64,000 bases of DNA from Serripes groenlandicus (lineage: Eukaryota; Mollusca; Bivalvia; Cardiida; Cardiidae): positions 25,570,859-25,634,858 of the forward strand of contig JASEVX010000007.1 in assembly GCA_031761405.1 (NCBI GenBank), in the 5' to 3' direction. A program made the position numbers and the translations under genes. Below, in pieces: positions 24,038 through 36,184 of this stretch; within the stretch, counting starts at the first letter, position 1, and each line of letters starts with the position of its first letter. The notes below the pieces were generated by a model that ran no database searches, was not told the DNA's origin, and was given only the letters and a program-made list of their open reading frames with translations.

Positions 24038-25509
24038 CAGGCGCGTAGCTGGGTCGATTTGTGGACTACGCACCGAAAAATAATTCGGCTCTATGGGCTC
24101 AGGTGACTTCTGGTGTATATTTCACAATTTCTAAATGAGCCTACTTGATACCCTTATGTACGGCATATCTACACAAAATACCCTAACCACGTTTGCAGCA
24201 TTCATAATTTATTTTTACCAACATTGACTGGCACTTCAACAAAAGTGAAACCTCGAAGAAACCGAACTGAGTGATCGCAGTTCATATGCCCCGGCTTTGG
24301 CATCACCATAGTTAAGGAAGAAGTCATCTAAGCTGTCAACGACCGTCGTATACGAGCATTTGAAATTGTTAAGTGCGACTGTAATTTAGTCCGATTTTCC
24401 ATGTGTTTTATGCTTACTTCGTTTCATGAAAACGCAACAACCGTTTGCCCGAGAAGTAAAACAGGAATGCCACTTCTTGAACGGTCTTTATCATGTTTCT
24501 GGCAAGTGGCTCTTTGGGCGCATGCTATAGCAAGGTTTGGACAGTGAGCTCTGTAGTGGTTGTACACTGGCTACGTCGGGAATTATCTGCCGAACTCGCT
24601 CGAACACCACGGAACTTTCCGGACATGTTGGATGCTCCATCGTAGCCTAACCGACGTGGTTGTATGGTCGAAGTACCTCAAACAGAGCGCCACTTGCTCC
24701 ATAGTAGATACGTCAGTGGCTTCGTCTGTCATATACCCAAAGAACGGAACACTTTTGCATTTGCGCACAATTTCCTCACTAATTCGATCCCCGCATATCG
24801 TGATTACTTCATTTTGTATAGCGGATGAAGTGTATCGCGTCACCGTTCTTCAAATGATCACGCAGCACAGGGTTATATTTGGCTTGGTATTCTAAAAGTG
24901 CTTTAAAGTAACTATTTGTATCCTCATGACCATGCATAGCTAGATTGTGTTTACAACAAAGGATATAATTGTATCAATTATGCCTTGTAAGTTGTAATAC
25001 ATGTATGTTCTTGCTAGGTCACCATTGGCATTGGAAACTGATTGGGCAATGCTTTTCTCAATTCCAGACATAACTGCAGTGAAATGTTCAGCCGCTTCAA
25101 GCGAATGCGCATGTGTTTTGCACTTAATGTGAGCGGTGATAACCTTGCCAAGATTGCTTGGGTCGGTTGATTGTTGCAGGTTGCGACACTAGCGATCTCT
25201 TCTCAGATCCAAATAAATAGCACGGACCACAATTCGCTCCAACAATATACGTCGAATATCGTACTCCCATGTACAATATGAAAATACTATATGACTGTAT
25301 ACAAACTACATAGGACATCTAATAATTATCAATAAATATAGATTATTCGTGATCATGTCTGAATTGTTCTGATTTGTCCGTTTTCACCCTTACCCTCCTT
25401 AGGGTCCAGTTTTTATTGCATTTTTCGCATTTGTTTCATTTTCATTTTTGGAACTCTCAAAGTATTTCTTACGCATGTGCGTACGTGCGTAAGCCTAGCT
25501 ACGCGCCTG
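24038..25509 (-). mobile_element. hAT-type DNA transposon carrying a decayed transposase
   Basis: Terminal inverted repeats CAGGCGCGTAGCT/AGCTACGCGCCTG are perfect over 13 bp, and the 5-bp direct repeat ATTGA flanks both sides (24033-24037, 25510-25514). It abuts the preceding repeat element and lies in intron 12. Confidence 0.82.
24240..25320 (-). pseudogene. Decayed hAT transposase (ZMYM1 / TTF-type zinc-finger class)
   Basis: Minus-strand pieces in several frames read in the expected order: ANCGPCYLFGSEKRS (TTF-type zinc-finger end, about 25230), HGHEDTNSYFKALLEYQAKY (about 24910), IQNEVITICGDRISEEI and FGYMTDEATDVSTMEQVALC (24583-24843; the first catalytic Asp region), then NHYRAHCPNLA (about 24560) and QEVAFLFYFSGKR (about 24470). 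Frameshifts and stops separate them. The order and motifs match hAT transposases related to ZMYM1 and 52-kDa repressor proteins. The C-terminal dimerisation region is not recognised; the copy is dead. Confidence 0.8.
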
Positions 25510-26034
25510 ATTGAACAGTTTACCTCATTTGTTTTTTTGCAAAAGTCACCTGCGAGGGAAAAAGCTGCATCTAGAACATTTGATGTATAACATTTTAGGA
25601 AAGGGAACAGGAGCTTGTTTTCAGAAATCTGTAATTTGTCCTTTTCTCACATTGTTTTCACTACAATTACTGCAGATAATAGTAATATTTACAGCAACAG
25701 AAAACAGATAAATTCTGCAGCAAGCATATATTATTATATCTTGAAAAAATATATTGGAAAATGACAATTTGTTCAAAACAGTTTTAATGTTCGAGATGGT
25801 ACCTGGTTTTCATGAGATGTTTTTAAAGCAGGACAGCCTGAAAATATTCTATCAGGTTCCATTACCATAAAAGTTAACTCTGTGATCAAATATCTGATTG
25901 GTCAGGAACAAACACTTTCTGGAAAATGACCATTAAGAAGTATCATATCCAGCATAGAGTTCCTTTCCAAGCACAGTAAATAATTCCAGAGTTTTATTAT
26001 AAAGTTTTTGGCCACATGTGTACAGTAAACATAC

Positions 26035-26154
26035 CTTGATAAATGAAGAGACTCCGTGTAGTGTCAACAAAGTTGAAAAGATATCAGCATTGCAGGCAGT
26101 CTTACCATCTCCTACAAACGGTGATTTACAGCTGCATTTTACTCCTGTCGACAC
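26035..26154 (-). CDS. Exon 12: end of last EGF and start of FAS1 domain C
   Basis: This exon has 120 bp and 40 codons in phase 0. The acceptor is GTATTTCAG|GTGTCG and the donor TATCAAG|GTATGT. It encodes CSCKSPFVGDGKTAC followed at once by NADIFSTLLTLHGVSSFIK, so the EGF runs straight into FAS1 with no Link domain between. Confidence 0.92.
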
Positions 26155-26199
26155 CTGAAATACACCTTTCCAACATGAAGACACATTCTGACACTTCTC

Positions 26200-26345
26200 A
26201 AACAGACAACTGTTGAAAACATCGTGGCAAAAAAAAAGAAACTGCTCAATATGAGCAATTTCTTTTTTTACCACATGTTTTTAAGTATTTTCCATGTTTT
26301 TATCCAGATGTTTTGAAAGTCATCTGGTGCAGATCTCTCACAATA
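26200..26345. mobile_element. Diverged hairpin MITE beside exon 12
   Basis: GAAAACATCGTGGCAAAA and GAAACTGCTCAATATGAGCA then ATTTC, 46 bp upstream of the exon 12 acceptor. Confidence 0.6.
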
Positions 26346-26966
26346 TTTGGGTCAAGACTTATACACAACAATGGCTATTTCAAACGTAATTTTCCTTTAC
26401 AATAACACAAAACAATACAAATTTGGCCCACCTATAATAGTATCAGAATTAATTCTTTTTGTATATTTGAAAATACTCAAAGCATGTAAAAGCCATTACC
26501 ATCTACCAAATGATTAATGCTCTCCCACCTACAGGTGCTTTTTGTTACCATTGTGTAAACAGGAAAAATAATATAGTAATATTTTCAATCATATATATTT
26601 TCCAAAGATTTATCTTTATATGTTTCAATGTAGTCTGCTATAGATTTGTTATATGCATGAAAATGAGGGTTAATGCATTACTTCACAATATAAAGATATA
26701 TTTTCATGTTTAAACATCATAACTTGCTAATTTAGGCACTGTCAAAACATGCATACCCCCAAAAAATCCCTATACCGACTTTTTTTTATATATCTATAGC
26801 AGTAATTTTGACAGTTTCTACAATATTTTCAAAGTTCAACTGTCTTAGCCTTGCCTATATTTAACAATGTATGTATAGGCAATATTATTGTAAATATCTA
26901 TAAATGTAACTGTAATAATTGAATAAAGTTGAAAACATTGTGGAAAATAAGAAATAACTCATAAGT

Positions 26967-27692
26967 AACAAGAGGGCCAAGATGGCCCTAAATCAATCAT
27001 ATGAATATTTTTAAAGTGTTTACCTAAACGAGTCTATGTAAAACAAGTGATCCCCAGGGTGGGGCCATTTTTGACCAATCTTGGTAGAGGTCCACTAGAT
27101 GATGTTATATTTCAAATATCAACTTTTAGACAAGATTTTTTAAACTTTTTCCCTATGCAAGTTTAATATTATGTAAAACAAGTGACCCTGGATGGGGCCA
27201 TTTTTAACCCCAGGGCTATAATTTGAACAATCTTCGTAGAGGTCAACTAGATTAAGCTACATACCAAATATCAAAAGCCTGGACATTCTACCTTTCAGAC
27301 AAGAAGATTTTTAGAGTTTCTCCCTATACGAGTCTTTGTAAAACAAGTGAACCCTGGGCTGAAGCCATTTTTGACCCTAGGGCTATAATTTGAACAATAT
27401 TGGTAGAGGTTCAATAGATGAAACTACATACTAAATATCAAAGGCCTGGGCCTATCTGTTAGACAAAAAGATTTTTAAAGTATTTTCCCAATATGAGTCT
27501 ATGTAAAACAAGTGACCCCCTGAACAATTTTGAAAGAGGGCCACCAAAGGTAAATTCCTGTGAAGTTTAATTGAAATTGGTCCTGTGGTTAAGGAGGAGA
27601 TGATGTTTAAAGCTAAAAGTTAACGACGGACGACGGACAAAAGTGATCAGAATAGCCCACCTTGAGCCTTGAGCTCACAGGTGATCTAAAAA
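26967..27692. mobile_element. GGGCCATGATGGCCC-family element in intron 11
   Basis: It starts AACAAGAGGGCCAAGATGG and ends AGCTCACAGGTGATCTAAAA. About four internal units of roughly 140 bp carry TATGTAAAACAAGTGACCC and GGTAGAGGTCAACTAGAT. GACGGACGACGGACAAAAG precedes the end. Confidence 0.75.
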
Positions 27693-28109
27693 TGGGCCAT
27701 AATTTGCATTATATGCAGGATAGAGTTATCTTTTTTGATTATCTATATGGATGTGATGGTTGGGAAGGGTTGTATAAAGTTTCAATGCAATCCATCAAGA
27801 AATATGGACTATTAATGTGATTGCACGCAAAACTTTAACCATAATTTTAAGTAAAAAAGGTCCATAATTTGCATTATATGTAGGGTATACTTATCTAAAT
27901 TGAATGTTAAAATAGGTGTGATTTTTGGGAAGGGTTGTATAAAGTTTAAATGCAATGCATAAAGTAGTTACGCAGAGACAGACAATTAATGTAGTTGCAC
28001 GCACAACTTTAATCAGAATTTCTAAGTAAAAAAATGGATTTTGCAAAATTTCTGCTAAAAACCTACTTGTACTGATCTCATAGCGTGGATGAAAAAAGCG
28101 CATTATGGA

Positions 28110-28245
28110 GATAAAACTGGTAATTTAAGTTATAATTATCTTCTTTATTACCCAATCAAACCCTATGTTTCGGTTACAGAAAAGAATAATCTTAGTGAGA
28201 CAATTATTTTGGGTATCTACAACAAAGGGTCTAAGAGTTAAATAA
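28110..28245. mobile_element. Hairpin repeat of the AACCCTATGTT family
   Basis: CAAACCCTATGTTTCGG with imperfect inverse arms; related to 48455-48590 and 57925-58060. Confidence 0.5.
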
Positions 28246-28774
28246 TGATTTAGAAAAATGAAAACAGGTCCTTGCAGATGCATATTGATGCAGATGACCT
28301 TTGAAAATATTTTCCCAAAAAAGAGAAATTACTCGTGATAAGCATTTTCCTATTTTGCCATTATGTTTTCAAATCTTTTCGATAATTTATAAAGATTTTC
28401 AATATGTTCGCAGAGATATTTTTTTTAAAGCAGTCTGCTGCAAATGGTTTCTTTGGTGGCCATATTGCATACTCCAATGTTGTTGTGTGTCTATTCTAAA
28501 AATGCTTCCAAGCATGCTTTTTTTATGGTATTTTTAAGGGGCTCAAAAGTATATACCCCTCCCAACATTAGTTTCTTACTCCCATACCAAATAAGGAATT
28601 GAGTAATATCTTTTCCTTCCATAATGTACTCTAGAGTTGTCTGCTAGATAAGTCACAAGAAGTGATCTGCACCACAGAAAAGGATTAATAGTGACTTTTA
28701 AACACTGATAAATTAAAATTCCAATTAAGTGAATTCCCATCATATTTTTAAAATTCATTCCCTAATTTGACTTT

Positions 28775-29080
28775 TTAACCCTTTCCCTCATACGACAATT
28801 CTGCAGCAGACGACTTTGAACATATTTGAACTACTATAATACGTATTAGTAGTCCCAGCACTACACAAACAAACGGTCATTAATAAAATCAAGTAAGGCT
28901 ACTGAGGTGTGAATAATTAACCTCTGGTCAGTTACAAGTGACAAATTGAAAAGAAGAAAAGGTGAAACACAACTGTGTATATATTTTATCTATTTTTCCG
29001 GTTACTTGAATTACTAACTGATTAATCGAATAGCATATGGTTATCCGAGTAACCGATTAATCGCCGACATCCCTAGTGCA
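28775..29080. mobile_element. Truncated TTAA MITE end followed by another element fragment
   Basis: TTAACCCTTTCCCTCATACG and CTGCAGCAGACGACTTTGAA break off at about 28828. The following stretch ends with AACCGATTAATCGCCGACAT and CCCTAGTGCA, which resembles a DNA-transposon end; its other boundary is unclear. Confidence 0.45.
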
Positions 29081-29243
29081 CATGCAAAATTATGATATAT
29101 AAATCTAGGTACATCTCTTGACACAAAGTGTTACCCCATCAGTCTTAAGCAAATGTATCTTTACATGGTGCCAAAAACTAAGAAGCCACAAGATTGCCTT
29201 TACTTTGATGAAGCAAGTTATAAAAGAAAGAAAACAGTTAAAC

Positions 29244-29425
29244 CTGGAATGAACAAATTGCCCTTTTGTGACATCCACCATTATGCTGATCACAGGGTCC
29301 TACGCAGTCGTACCCATCTCCTGTAAAACCTTCCAGGCAGTTACAGGAAATTTGGTGTTGTCTGTCCATTGTACAAAGGGCATCCATATCACAGCCACCA
29401 TTCTGGTAAGAACAGCTTTTCATGT
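29244..29425 (-). CDS. Exon 11: two EGF-like repeats
   Basis: This exon is 182 bp (two bases plus 60 codons). The acceptor is AATTTTATAG|ACATGA and the donor TTCCAG|GTTTAA. It encodes SCSYQNGGCDMDALC, CNCLEGFTGDGYDC and CDQHNGGCHKRAIC; the second EGF is completed in exon 12. Confidence 0.92.
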
Positions 29426-29799
29426 CTATAAAATTACAAGAACACTAATATAATAACCCTTACTTTGATAAAGGAAATATTTAACCAACGCCATTGCAGC
29501 AGACTACATCTGATTGGTGAAATTGTTCAAAACAAGCAGTTTCTGCCTATCCAAAATTGTTTCCAATTTTGCGTTAAATTACATAACCAGTTTTCAAGAA
29601 GTTATAATTTTTTAATTGATGAGTTTTAGGACTAAACATGCCGGGTTGTTATGAAGGCTCTGACTGCCCAGTTCTGAATGTAGGCTTCAGCATGACCTTC
29701 ATTAACATAACAGTAGACAAATAAGAATACAGGTGTATAAAATTAACCTTCCACCGTTGAAAAGTTGACATTTGTGTGCTGCCTGAACCAATCAACATA

Positions 29800-29964
29800 G
29801 ACGACTTTGAACATATTTTGTCAAAACATATAAAATCTAAAAACATTGTGGCAAAAGGAGAAATTGCTCGTTTTGAGCAATTTCTTCTTTTGTCACTATG
29901 TTTTCAAAAAGCTGTCTGCTGCAGAGGAGTCAGAAAGCGTGTCTATATAAGGGAAAAGGTTAAT
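29800..29964. mobile_element. Truncated TTAA hairpin MITE
   Basis: It lacks the left end; it runs from GACGACTTTGAACATATT through the intact core GAAATTGCTCGTTTTGAGCA to AAGGGAAAAGGTTAA. Confidence 0.75.
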
Positions 29965-30116
29965 GATGCTTCCCTTTAAGTGTCATTGAATTCCTATGTG
30001 TATAGCTGAGACATGAACTTATAGCATGCTACATGTTTATAGAAATTCATAGAGTCCTAATTATGTGCAAACCTTTTAATAACATGCACATCTTCTCCTT
30101 AAAGTGAAGCTTCAAT

Positions 30117-30316
30117 TTAACCCTTTTCCTCATATAGACGCTTTCTGACGCCTCTGCAGCAAACGGCTTTTTGAAAACATAGTAACAAAAGAAGAAAATT
30201 GCTCAAAACGAGCAATTTCTCCTTTTGCCACAATGTTTTCCACGTTTTCTATTTTTTTACAAAATATGTTCAAAGTCGTCTGCTGCAGAATTGTTGTATG
30301 AGGAACAGGGATAAGT
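30117..30316. mobile_element. TTAA hairpin MITE copy
   Basis: TTAACCCTTTTCCTCATATA to GTATGAGGAACAGGGATAA; about 30 bp of the usual interior is missing. Confidence 0.78.
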
Positions 30317-30541
30317 ATCATTGAATTCCGACTGGTGTTTCCTGAGAAAAAGCCCAGACACACAAAATCCTATATCATACTTTAGAGAAATTAAAAGGGC
30401 AATAACTCTGTGAAAAATCCTCGCACCACAATTTGTTAATTATATCAAGATTTTTGGGAGCCTTGCATTTTATGTTATTTAATTTGCAATTGAACTTTTT
30501 ACACTAATCTGCAGCATATGATTTTGAGATTGATCACCTAC

Positions 30542-30694
30542 CAAAATCACAACTGTCTCCTGTCCATCCCTCCATGCAGCTATCACAGTTAAAGCCGGTC
30601 CAACCCATATCACAGACACAGTCTCCATTACCCTTTATCCCATCTTGACACTGACCGTGCCCACTACAAGGAAGTTCTGGGCCTCCAGGACATT
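30542..30694 (-). CDS. Exon 10: laminin-EGF/EGF repeats
   Basis: This exon is 153 bp, beginning with two bases that complete a Glu codon and ending with one base. The acceptor is ATACTTACAG|AATGTC and the donor GATTTTG|GTAGGT. It encodes ECPGGPELPCSGHGQC, then CVCDMGWTGFNCDSC and GWTGDSCDF, typical EGF-like spacing. Confidence 0.92.
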
Positions 30695-30734
30695 CTGTAA
30701 GTATATTATAAACTTTTTTAACACTTCCAAACAT

Positions 30735-30900
30735 AAATGATTGATTGATTGTTTGGTGTTTTATGCTTCTTACAACAATGTCACAATTAAATCATAGCAT
30801 TTCCTGGTACTTCTGGTCGAATTATGCTGACACCAGCCAGTCAGTGGTAATGCTAACCCCGCAACCCTGAGCACCAAGGAGTGAAGCCATTACTACCATG
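30735..30900. mobile_element. Short interspersed repeat
   Basis: GATTGATTGATTGTTTGGTG followed by TTTTATGCTTCT and CAGCCAGTCAGTGGTAATGC resembles a repeat common in bivalve genomes. Family not assigned. Confidence 0.35.
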
Positions 30901-32136
30901 TTTTATTCCAATCATAAAACAAATGTGATTACTCAAACTCAAAAGGGACCCATAAATAATAATTGGGTTTATGCTAAATATATTTACGGTATGTATAGAC
31001 AGCTTCATTACAGTCCTGTATTTATTTTCACTAAACTTATTCCCACAAACAAAATTCTGCAAAATACTTTGAAAATGTGTATGCAAAAATAGAGAAAATT
31101 TATATAAACGAAAGTTCTATTATTAAATAGAGTTGAAAACATCATTGTAAAAGGAGGAATTGCTCATTATGAGACATTTCTCATCTTGTCACTTTGTTTT
31201 CAACAGTTGTCTTGTGTATGAAAAGCAAGGCAGTGATTAAATCCTTTCAAGAACTAGCGCTGCAGAAGTTAATTCTGATTGCATATATGATTGATCACAA
31301 TTGCTGCTTTGCTATTTTGAAAAGACATATCTGTTCCAGGAAATGGTTTGAGATAAACAATAAATATATATATATTCCAATTTCACATGTTTGAGCTACT
31401 GAGAGTCTACTGTATGTAGCAGATGATTTTTGAAAACATCTCAGGAAAAAAAATAGTAAAATGTCCATCAATAAAAGTATCATACTGGAATAGTCAAAAA
31501 CATTTCTTAAAATAAAAGACATAACACAATTATTTCCAAAAAACAAGACATTTTGTTATCATGGTTTAAAATAAATAATTCTGTTGTAGACAACATTGGT
31601 AAACAACTCATATGGAATAACTCAAAAAAATAAAAGTAGGAAATAAAAGTATTTTTAATAAAATCTGGTAGATAGGGGAATTCAATTTGTTGAACAACTA
31701 TACGACTTTTTGGGAATGTCATTATGCCCAACATTTTTGGTCTAAGATTTGATGGAGATGAATGTTCTGATACACTTTCATGAAGATTGGATGCAAAATG
31801 TAGCCTGTAGAGTGTTAACAAGCTGAAATGTTGACGACGCACGGACGCCGGACAAAATGTGATCACAATAGCTCACCTTGCACTTCGTGCATAGGTGAGC
31901 TAACAAGAGTTGTCGGAGGACAATATAGCTCGCCTATCTGTATCAGGGCCATCGTATATCAGGGCCTACTTCAGAACAGTTAAAGTATTAGGTAAAGTCG
32001 CACAGTATCACCTATTGCAAGATAATACACCTTTTCAATACTTTTGACAAAAATTCTAAGTTCAACTAGAATGGAGTGCTCCCCGGAGCACGTGTGTCAC
32101 CTGCCGGCGCCTTGTCAGAAAATTTTAATTTTTGAT

Positions 32137-32960
32137 AGAAAAGGGGCAATAACTCTGATATAAAAAATATTTGGATTATCCCCCTTTTGTGAACCCATCA
32201 CAAAAATTGATATAAACATTTGTCAGAAGTTTCAATCCAATCCTTTGAGCAGAAAAAAAGTAATTTGAATATTTGACAGAAAAGGGGCAATAACTCTGAT
32301 ATAAAAATATTTGGATTATCCCCCTTTTGTGAACCCATCATACACATTGATATAAACATTTGTCAGAAGTTTCAATCCAATCCTTTGAGTAGATTAAATT
32401 TTTGACAGAAAAGGGCCAATAACTCTGATATAAAAATATTTGGATTATCCCCCTTTTTGTGAACCCATCATACACATTGATATAAACATTTGTCAGAAGT
32501 TTCAATCCAATCCTTTGAGTAGAAAAAAAGTTATTTGAAAATTTAAATTTTTGACTGAAAAGGGGCAATAACTCTGATATAAAATTATTTGGATTATCGC
32601 CCTTTTGTGAACCAATCACACACATTGATAAAAACATTTGTCAGAAGTTTCAATCTAATCCTTTGAGTAGAACAAAAGTTATTTGAAAACGTGACGAAAA
32701 AAGTGTGACGGACAGACACGACGCCGGATAAAAAAAAAATTAGACAGACAGACGTCGAATAAAAAAAAAGTAACATTTGTCAGAAGTTTCAATCCAATCC
32801 TTCGGGTAGAAAAAAAGTTATTTGAAAATTTAATTTTTTGACAGAAAAGGGGCAATAACTCTGATATAAAATTATTTGGATTATCCCCCTTTTGTGAACC
32901 AATCACACACATTGATATAAACATTTGTCATAAGTTTCAATCTAATCCTTTGAGTAGAAA
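32137..32960. repeat. Tandem units of about 120-150 bp
   Basis: Five units contain GACAGAAAAGGGGCAATAAC, TATTTGGATTATCCCCCTTT and ATTTGTCAGAAGTTTCAATC. Short minus-strand reading frames here arise from the repeat. Confidence 0.85.
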
Positions 32961-33029
32961 AAAAGTTATTTGAAAACGTGACGAAAAAGTTAGATTTTTT
33001 GACAGAAAAGGGGCAATAACTCTGATATA

Positions 33030-33480
33030 ACTTGACCTTGACCCAGGGTCAGGACGGGTGTAGTGGGGTGCGTAGATGGACCAATAGTTCCTAAAGTATA
33101 AACTAAATATGAAAGCAATCAATGTCATAATAGTGAATGCAGAGTGATATGTTAAACGTTAAACGCAAACCTTAAACCTTGTAACTGAACCAAGTAGAAA
33201 TGACATTGACCTTGACCCAGGGTCAGAACGGGTGTAGTGGTGTGCGTAGATGGATGACCAATAGTTCCTAAATGTATAAACTAAATATGAAAGCAATCAA
33301 TGTCATAATAGTGAATGCAGAGTGATATGTTAAACGTTAAACGCAAACCTTAAACCTTGTAACTGAACCAAGTAGAACCAAGTAGAAATTACCTTGACCT
33401 TCACCCAGGGTCAGGACGGGTGTAGTGGTGTGCGTAGATGGATGACAAATGGTTCCTAAAGGTATAAACCCTTAAAACCC
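33030..33480. repeat. Tandem units of about 170 bp
   Basis: Roughly 2.5 copies of a unit with CCTTGACCCAGGGTCAGGAC and AATGCAGAGTGATATGTTAA. Confidence 0.85.
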
Positions 33481-33733
33481 AAATGAAAACCTTAAACACA
33501 AACCTTAAACCTAGGTGTCTACGCCACCGCCGACGCCGACGCCGCCGACGCCGACGACGCTGGGGGTAACACATAAGCTCTCCTGTACTTCGTACTGGCG
33601 AGCTAAAAAGCATGAGGAATTTGTACATCAACATTTGAAATTTGCCCCTCCCCCTTTTAGGTTTTTTATTTAATTTGAAAGAGTCTACAAATATCTCATG
33701 AGGTCAAACACAAATAAATTTGTATAGACTTAC

Positions 33734-33776
33734 CAGCACAAGTTTGACCATAGTAACCGGCACAGCAACCATTTCT
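33734..33776 (-). CDS. Exon 9: 43-bp exon with the CCxGYYG motif
   Basis: This is a 43-bp exon (14 codons plus one base). The acceptor is TTATGACAG|AGAAAT and the donor GTGCTG|GTAAGT. It encodes RNGCCAGYYGQTCA, close to the CCPGYYG signature that opens stabilin EGF blocks. Its phases match both neighbours exactly (phase 0 in, one base out). Confidence 0.87.
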
Positions 33777-34216
33777 CTGTCATAAAGAAATAAATATTAT
33801 AAATGTTTTCCAGATAATGATATTCTAAGAGTCATCTGCTTTGAAAAGGTCTAATGAGGAAAATGTACGACCTTGAAAATTTGAAGTAAAATGTTGATAT
33901 GACAACAGTGTGGGGAAAGGGGAAATTGCTTGTTTTGAGCAATTTAATTTTTTCCATAATGTTTTCAAAACCCATCTGCTGTTGTGATCAATAAAAGAGA
34001 GAGTAAAGAATATCATGAGAATACAGGCCTTAGGGAATCTGCTAGCAGTGCATTTCCAGATCTCTGATCAGGGTTTTCACTGTTAACTAATAGGTCATAC
34101 AACTATCAATAGGAGCATCAAAATAATCTACTTGAAAATATCTCCAAATGTAATGTGATGCATTATAACATTTTTAAAATTCAATGTGTTATAATTATTT
34201 CTTTTGCTGTTTTCTA

Positions 34217-34373
34217 AAGGGTTTAATGTATGTTTTGGTACAGTTATAAGGGTATAACACGAAATTGCCTAATTACTCAGCAAATAATTCCCGAAGGGCA
34301 TTATGTCAGCTGTGTAATTTGGCAATTTCGTGTTATACTCTTATAACTGTACCAAAACATACATTAAACCCTT
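34217..34373. mobile_element. Long-hairpin MITE, about 157 bp
   Basis: The left arm begins AGGGTTTAATGTATGTTTTG and the right arm ends CAAAACATACATTAAACCCT. The arms are about 52 bases and almost identical (one or two differences). No coding capacity. It lies in intron 8. Confidence 0.85.
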
Positions 34374-35490
34374 ATAATTGCAGTTTAAGAAAAATTCAGC
34401 TATTGTTTGAAAAGGGTAATATAAATTGAAAATTGGGATCTCTTTTTTATGTTCTTTATGCGGATGAACATCATGACCTAATACTAGGAAAATGACGTCA
34501 CGTTTTGACGTCATACGTTTGTCACTTTGGTGCCAAAACCCGTAAATTTCATCAAGAAAATTTTAATATTGTAAACGTTAAGTACATTTTTATCGAAATA
34601 CGCCTCATGAGTCACTTTAGGTGATAGATATAAAATCTCATGAGTGTTATTTATTATTACTTTTAATAAATTAAGCTGAATATGACCTCAGCATAATTAT
34701 TTGAGGCATTGTTATACGGTTACTGACAAAATTAAAATAGCTTTGGAAAACCAACAGGCTTGCTTAATAACAAAACATCTTGAACTCATTTAATAAAACT
34801 TTATATGAAATGACAACTCATGTCAGATCCTATATATAAAAAGAGCGAACAAAGTTTATGAATTATATAAGCTTAAAGCTTGTTTCGCAATCGATTTAAA
34901 ATAAATAACTTAAAATAGAAAGGTATTTTACGAAAGTAGTGAACTGGTCATATGATCAATTTCAGTTATTGGAAAATAAACGCAAGTCATTTTAGTCACG
35001 TGATCGGTTTTGAACAAATCAAAACGAGCGATTCACAGTGCCTTTGAAGCAACTGCAATTATAAAGCAGACAACTCTAAAATCATCAGTTGAAGAGTTAA
35101 AATGACATGCAGTTATAGCAGAAGCTCACAGCTTTATTTCTGTAACAGACTCATTATACCCTAAAAACACTATATTCTGCTAGTATTTCATTTCTGCTAT
35201 TTCTGCATACAGCATTGTGACAGCGGGAAAATTAACATTAACTAGAGTACCTTAATTCAGGTGCCCGCTATAAAAGTCAAATCTACATACGGTCATAAAG
35301 AAAACTTTAGTCCTGTCTCACTTGCATTTGTGTTTCTTTCGTCATTGATGTTGATTTTCTTTTATGAATATTAATTATTGTGAATATTTTGAATTGCTTA
35401 AAGACACTAAACAGTAATGGATTGTATCTGATTTATTCCATGTCCATAATTATCACACAGGCCATTTCCCTATCCTCAACTTTTGTATCA
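34374..35490. other. Intron 8, no feature recognised
   Basis: AT-rich sequence without a recognisable exon, repeat family or hairpin. Confidence 0.4.
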
Positions 35491-35491
35491 A

Positions 35492-35726
35492 TTAACCCTT
35501 TCCCTCATATAGATGCTTTCTGACGCCTCTGCAGCAGACAGCTTTTTGAAAACATAGTGACAAAAGAAGAAATTGCACAAAACATGCAATTTCTCCTTTT
35601 GCCACAATGTTTTCCACTTGTTGTCATAGGTTATCCATTCAATTCAATTATGGAGATTTTCTATGTGTTGACAAAATACGTTCAAAGTCGTCTGCTGCAG
35701 AAATGTCATATGAGGGAAAGGGTTAA
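35492..35726. mobile_element. TTAA hairpin MITE copy
   Basis: TTAACCCTTTCCCTCATATA to TATGAGGGAAAGGGTTAA; core GAAATTGCACAAAACATGCA then ATTTC. Confidence 0.88.
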
Positions 35727-35844
35727 GTATGACTTAGTGATCCTTTGATAAAGTGTTTTCAAATGTTGAATGCTGCAGAGGCATTATAAAGCGTCTGTAT
35801 AGAGGGAAGGATCAAAACGAACATAAAATCTTTCAAGAGCTTAC

Positions 35845-36033
35845 TGTTTTATTTCTGTAACACAGTCCTTGGCATCCATCGACTTCAACATACTTCTGTT
35901 TGTATCCAAGGTCATCATGTAAACCGTGACCCTGTACCTGATATTTACATGGCTGTGGGTTTCCATTGTTTTCTAGGTATGGATCATACTTGTTGTCACA
36001 GGACCAACTAGCTCCACACTCACCACAAGAACC
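35845..36033 (-). CDS. Exon 8: cysteine-rich segment after FAS1 domain B
   Basis: This exon has 189 bp and 63 codons in phase 0. The acceptor is CAATCTTCAG|GGTTCT and the donor AAAACA|GTAAGC. It starts GSCGECGASWSC and ends VDGCQGLCYRNKT, with six cysteines. It precedes the CCAGYYG motif of exon 9, the arrangement seen between the FAS1 pair and the EGF block of stabilins. Confidence 0.88.
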
Positions 36034-36184
36034 CTGAAGATTGAACAAACTATTATCAGAGTGGAAAATTAACACCTTTCCCAAACACAACAAATAGTCA
36101 GCAGAGTGCCAGAGGGAACGCCAACACTTGTCTGCTTTTTTCTAAGATGCAGTTAGTTGCAAAAAGGCAATTAATGAATAATTA

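Larger units (their letters stand above)
31902..33608. mobile_element. AACAAG-hairpin element, GCTGTCGG-like family, with nested repeats
   Basis: It starts AACAAGAG with the hairpin TTGTCGGAGGACAA, then AGCTCGCC. It ends GGCGAGCTAAAAA after CGACGCCGCCGACGCC. Within it a second family starts at about 32057 (AACTAGAATGGAGTGCTCC, then GTGTGTCACCTGC). Confidence 0.68.
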
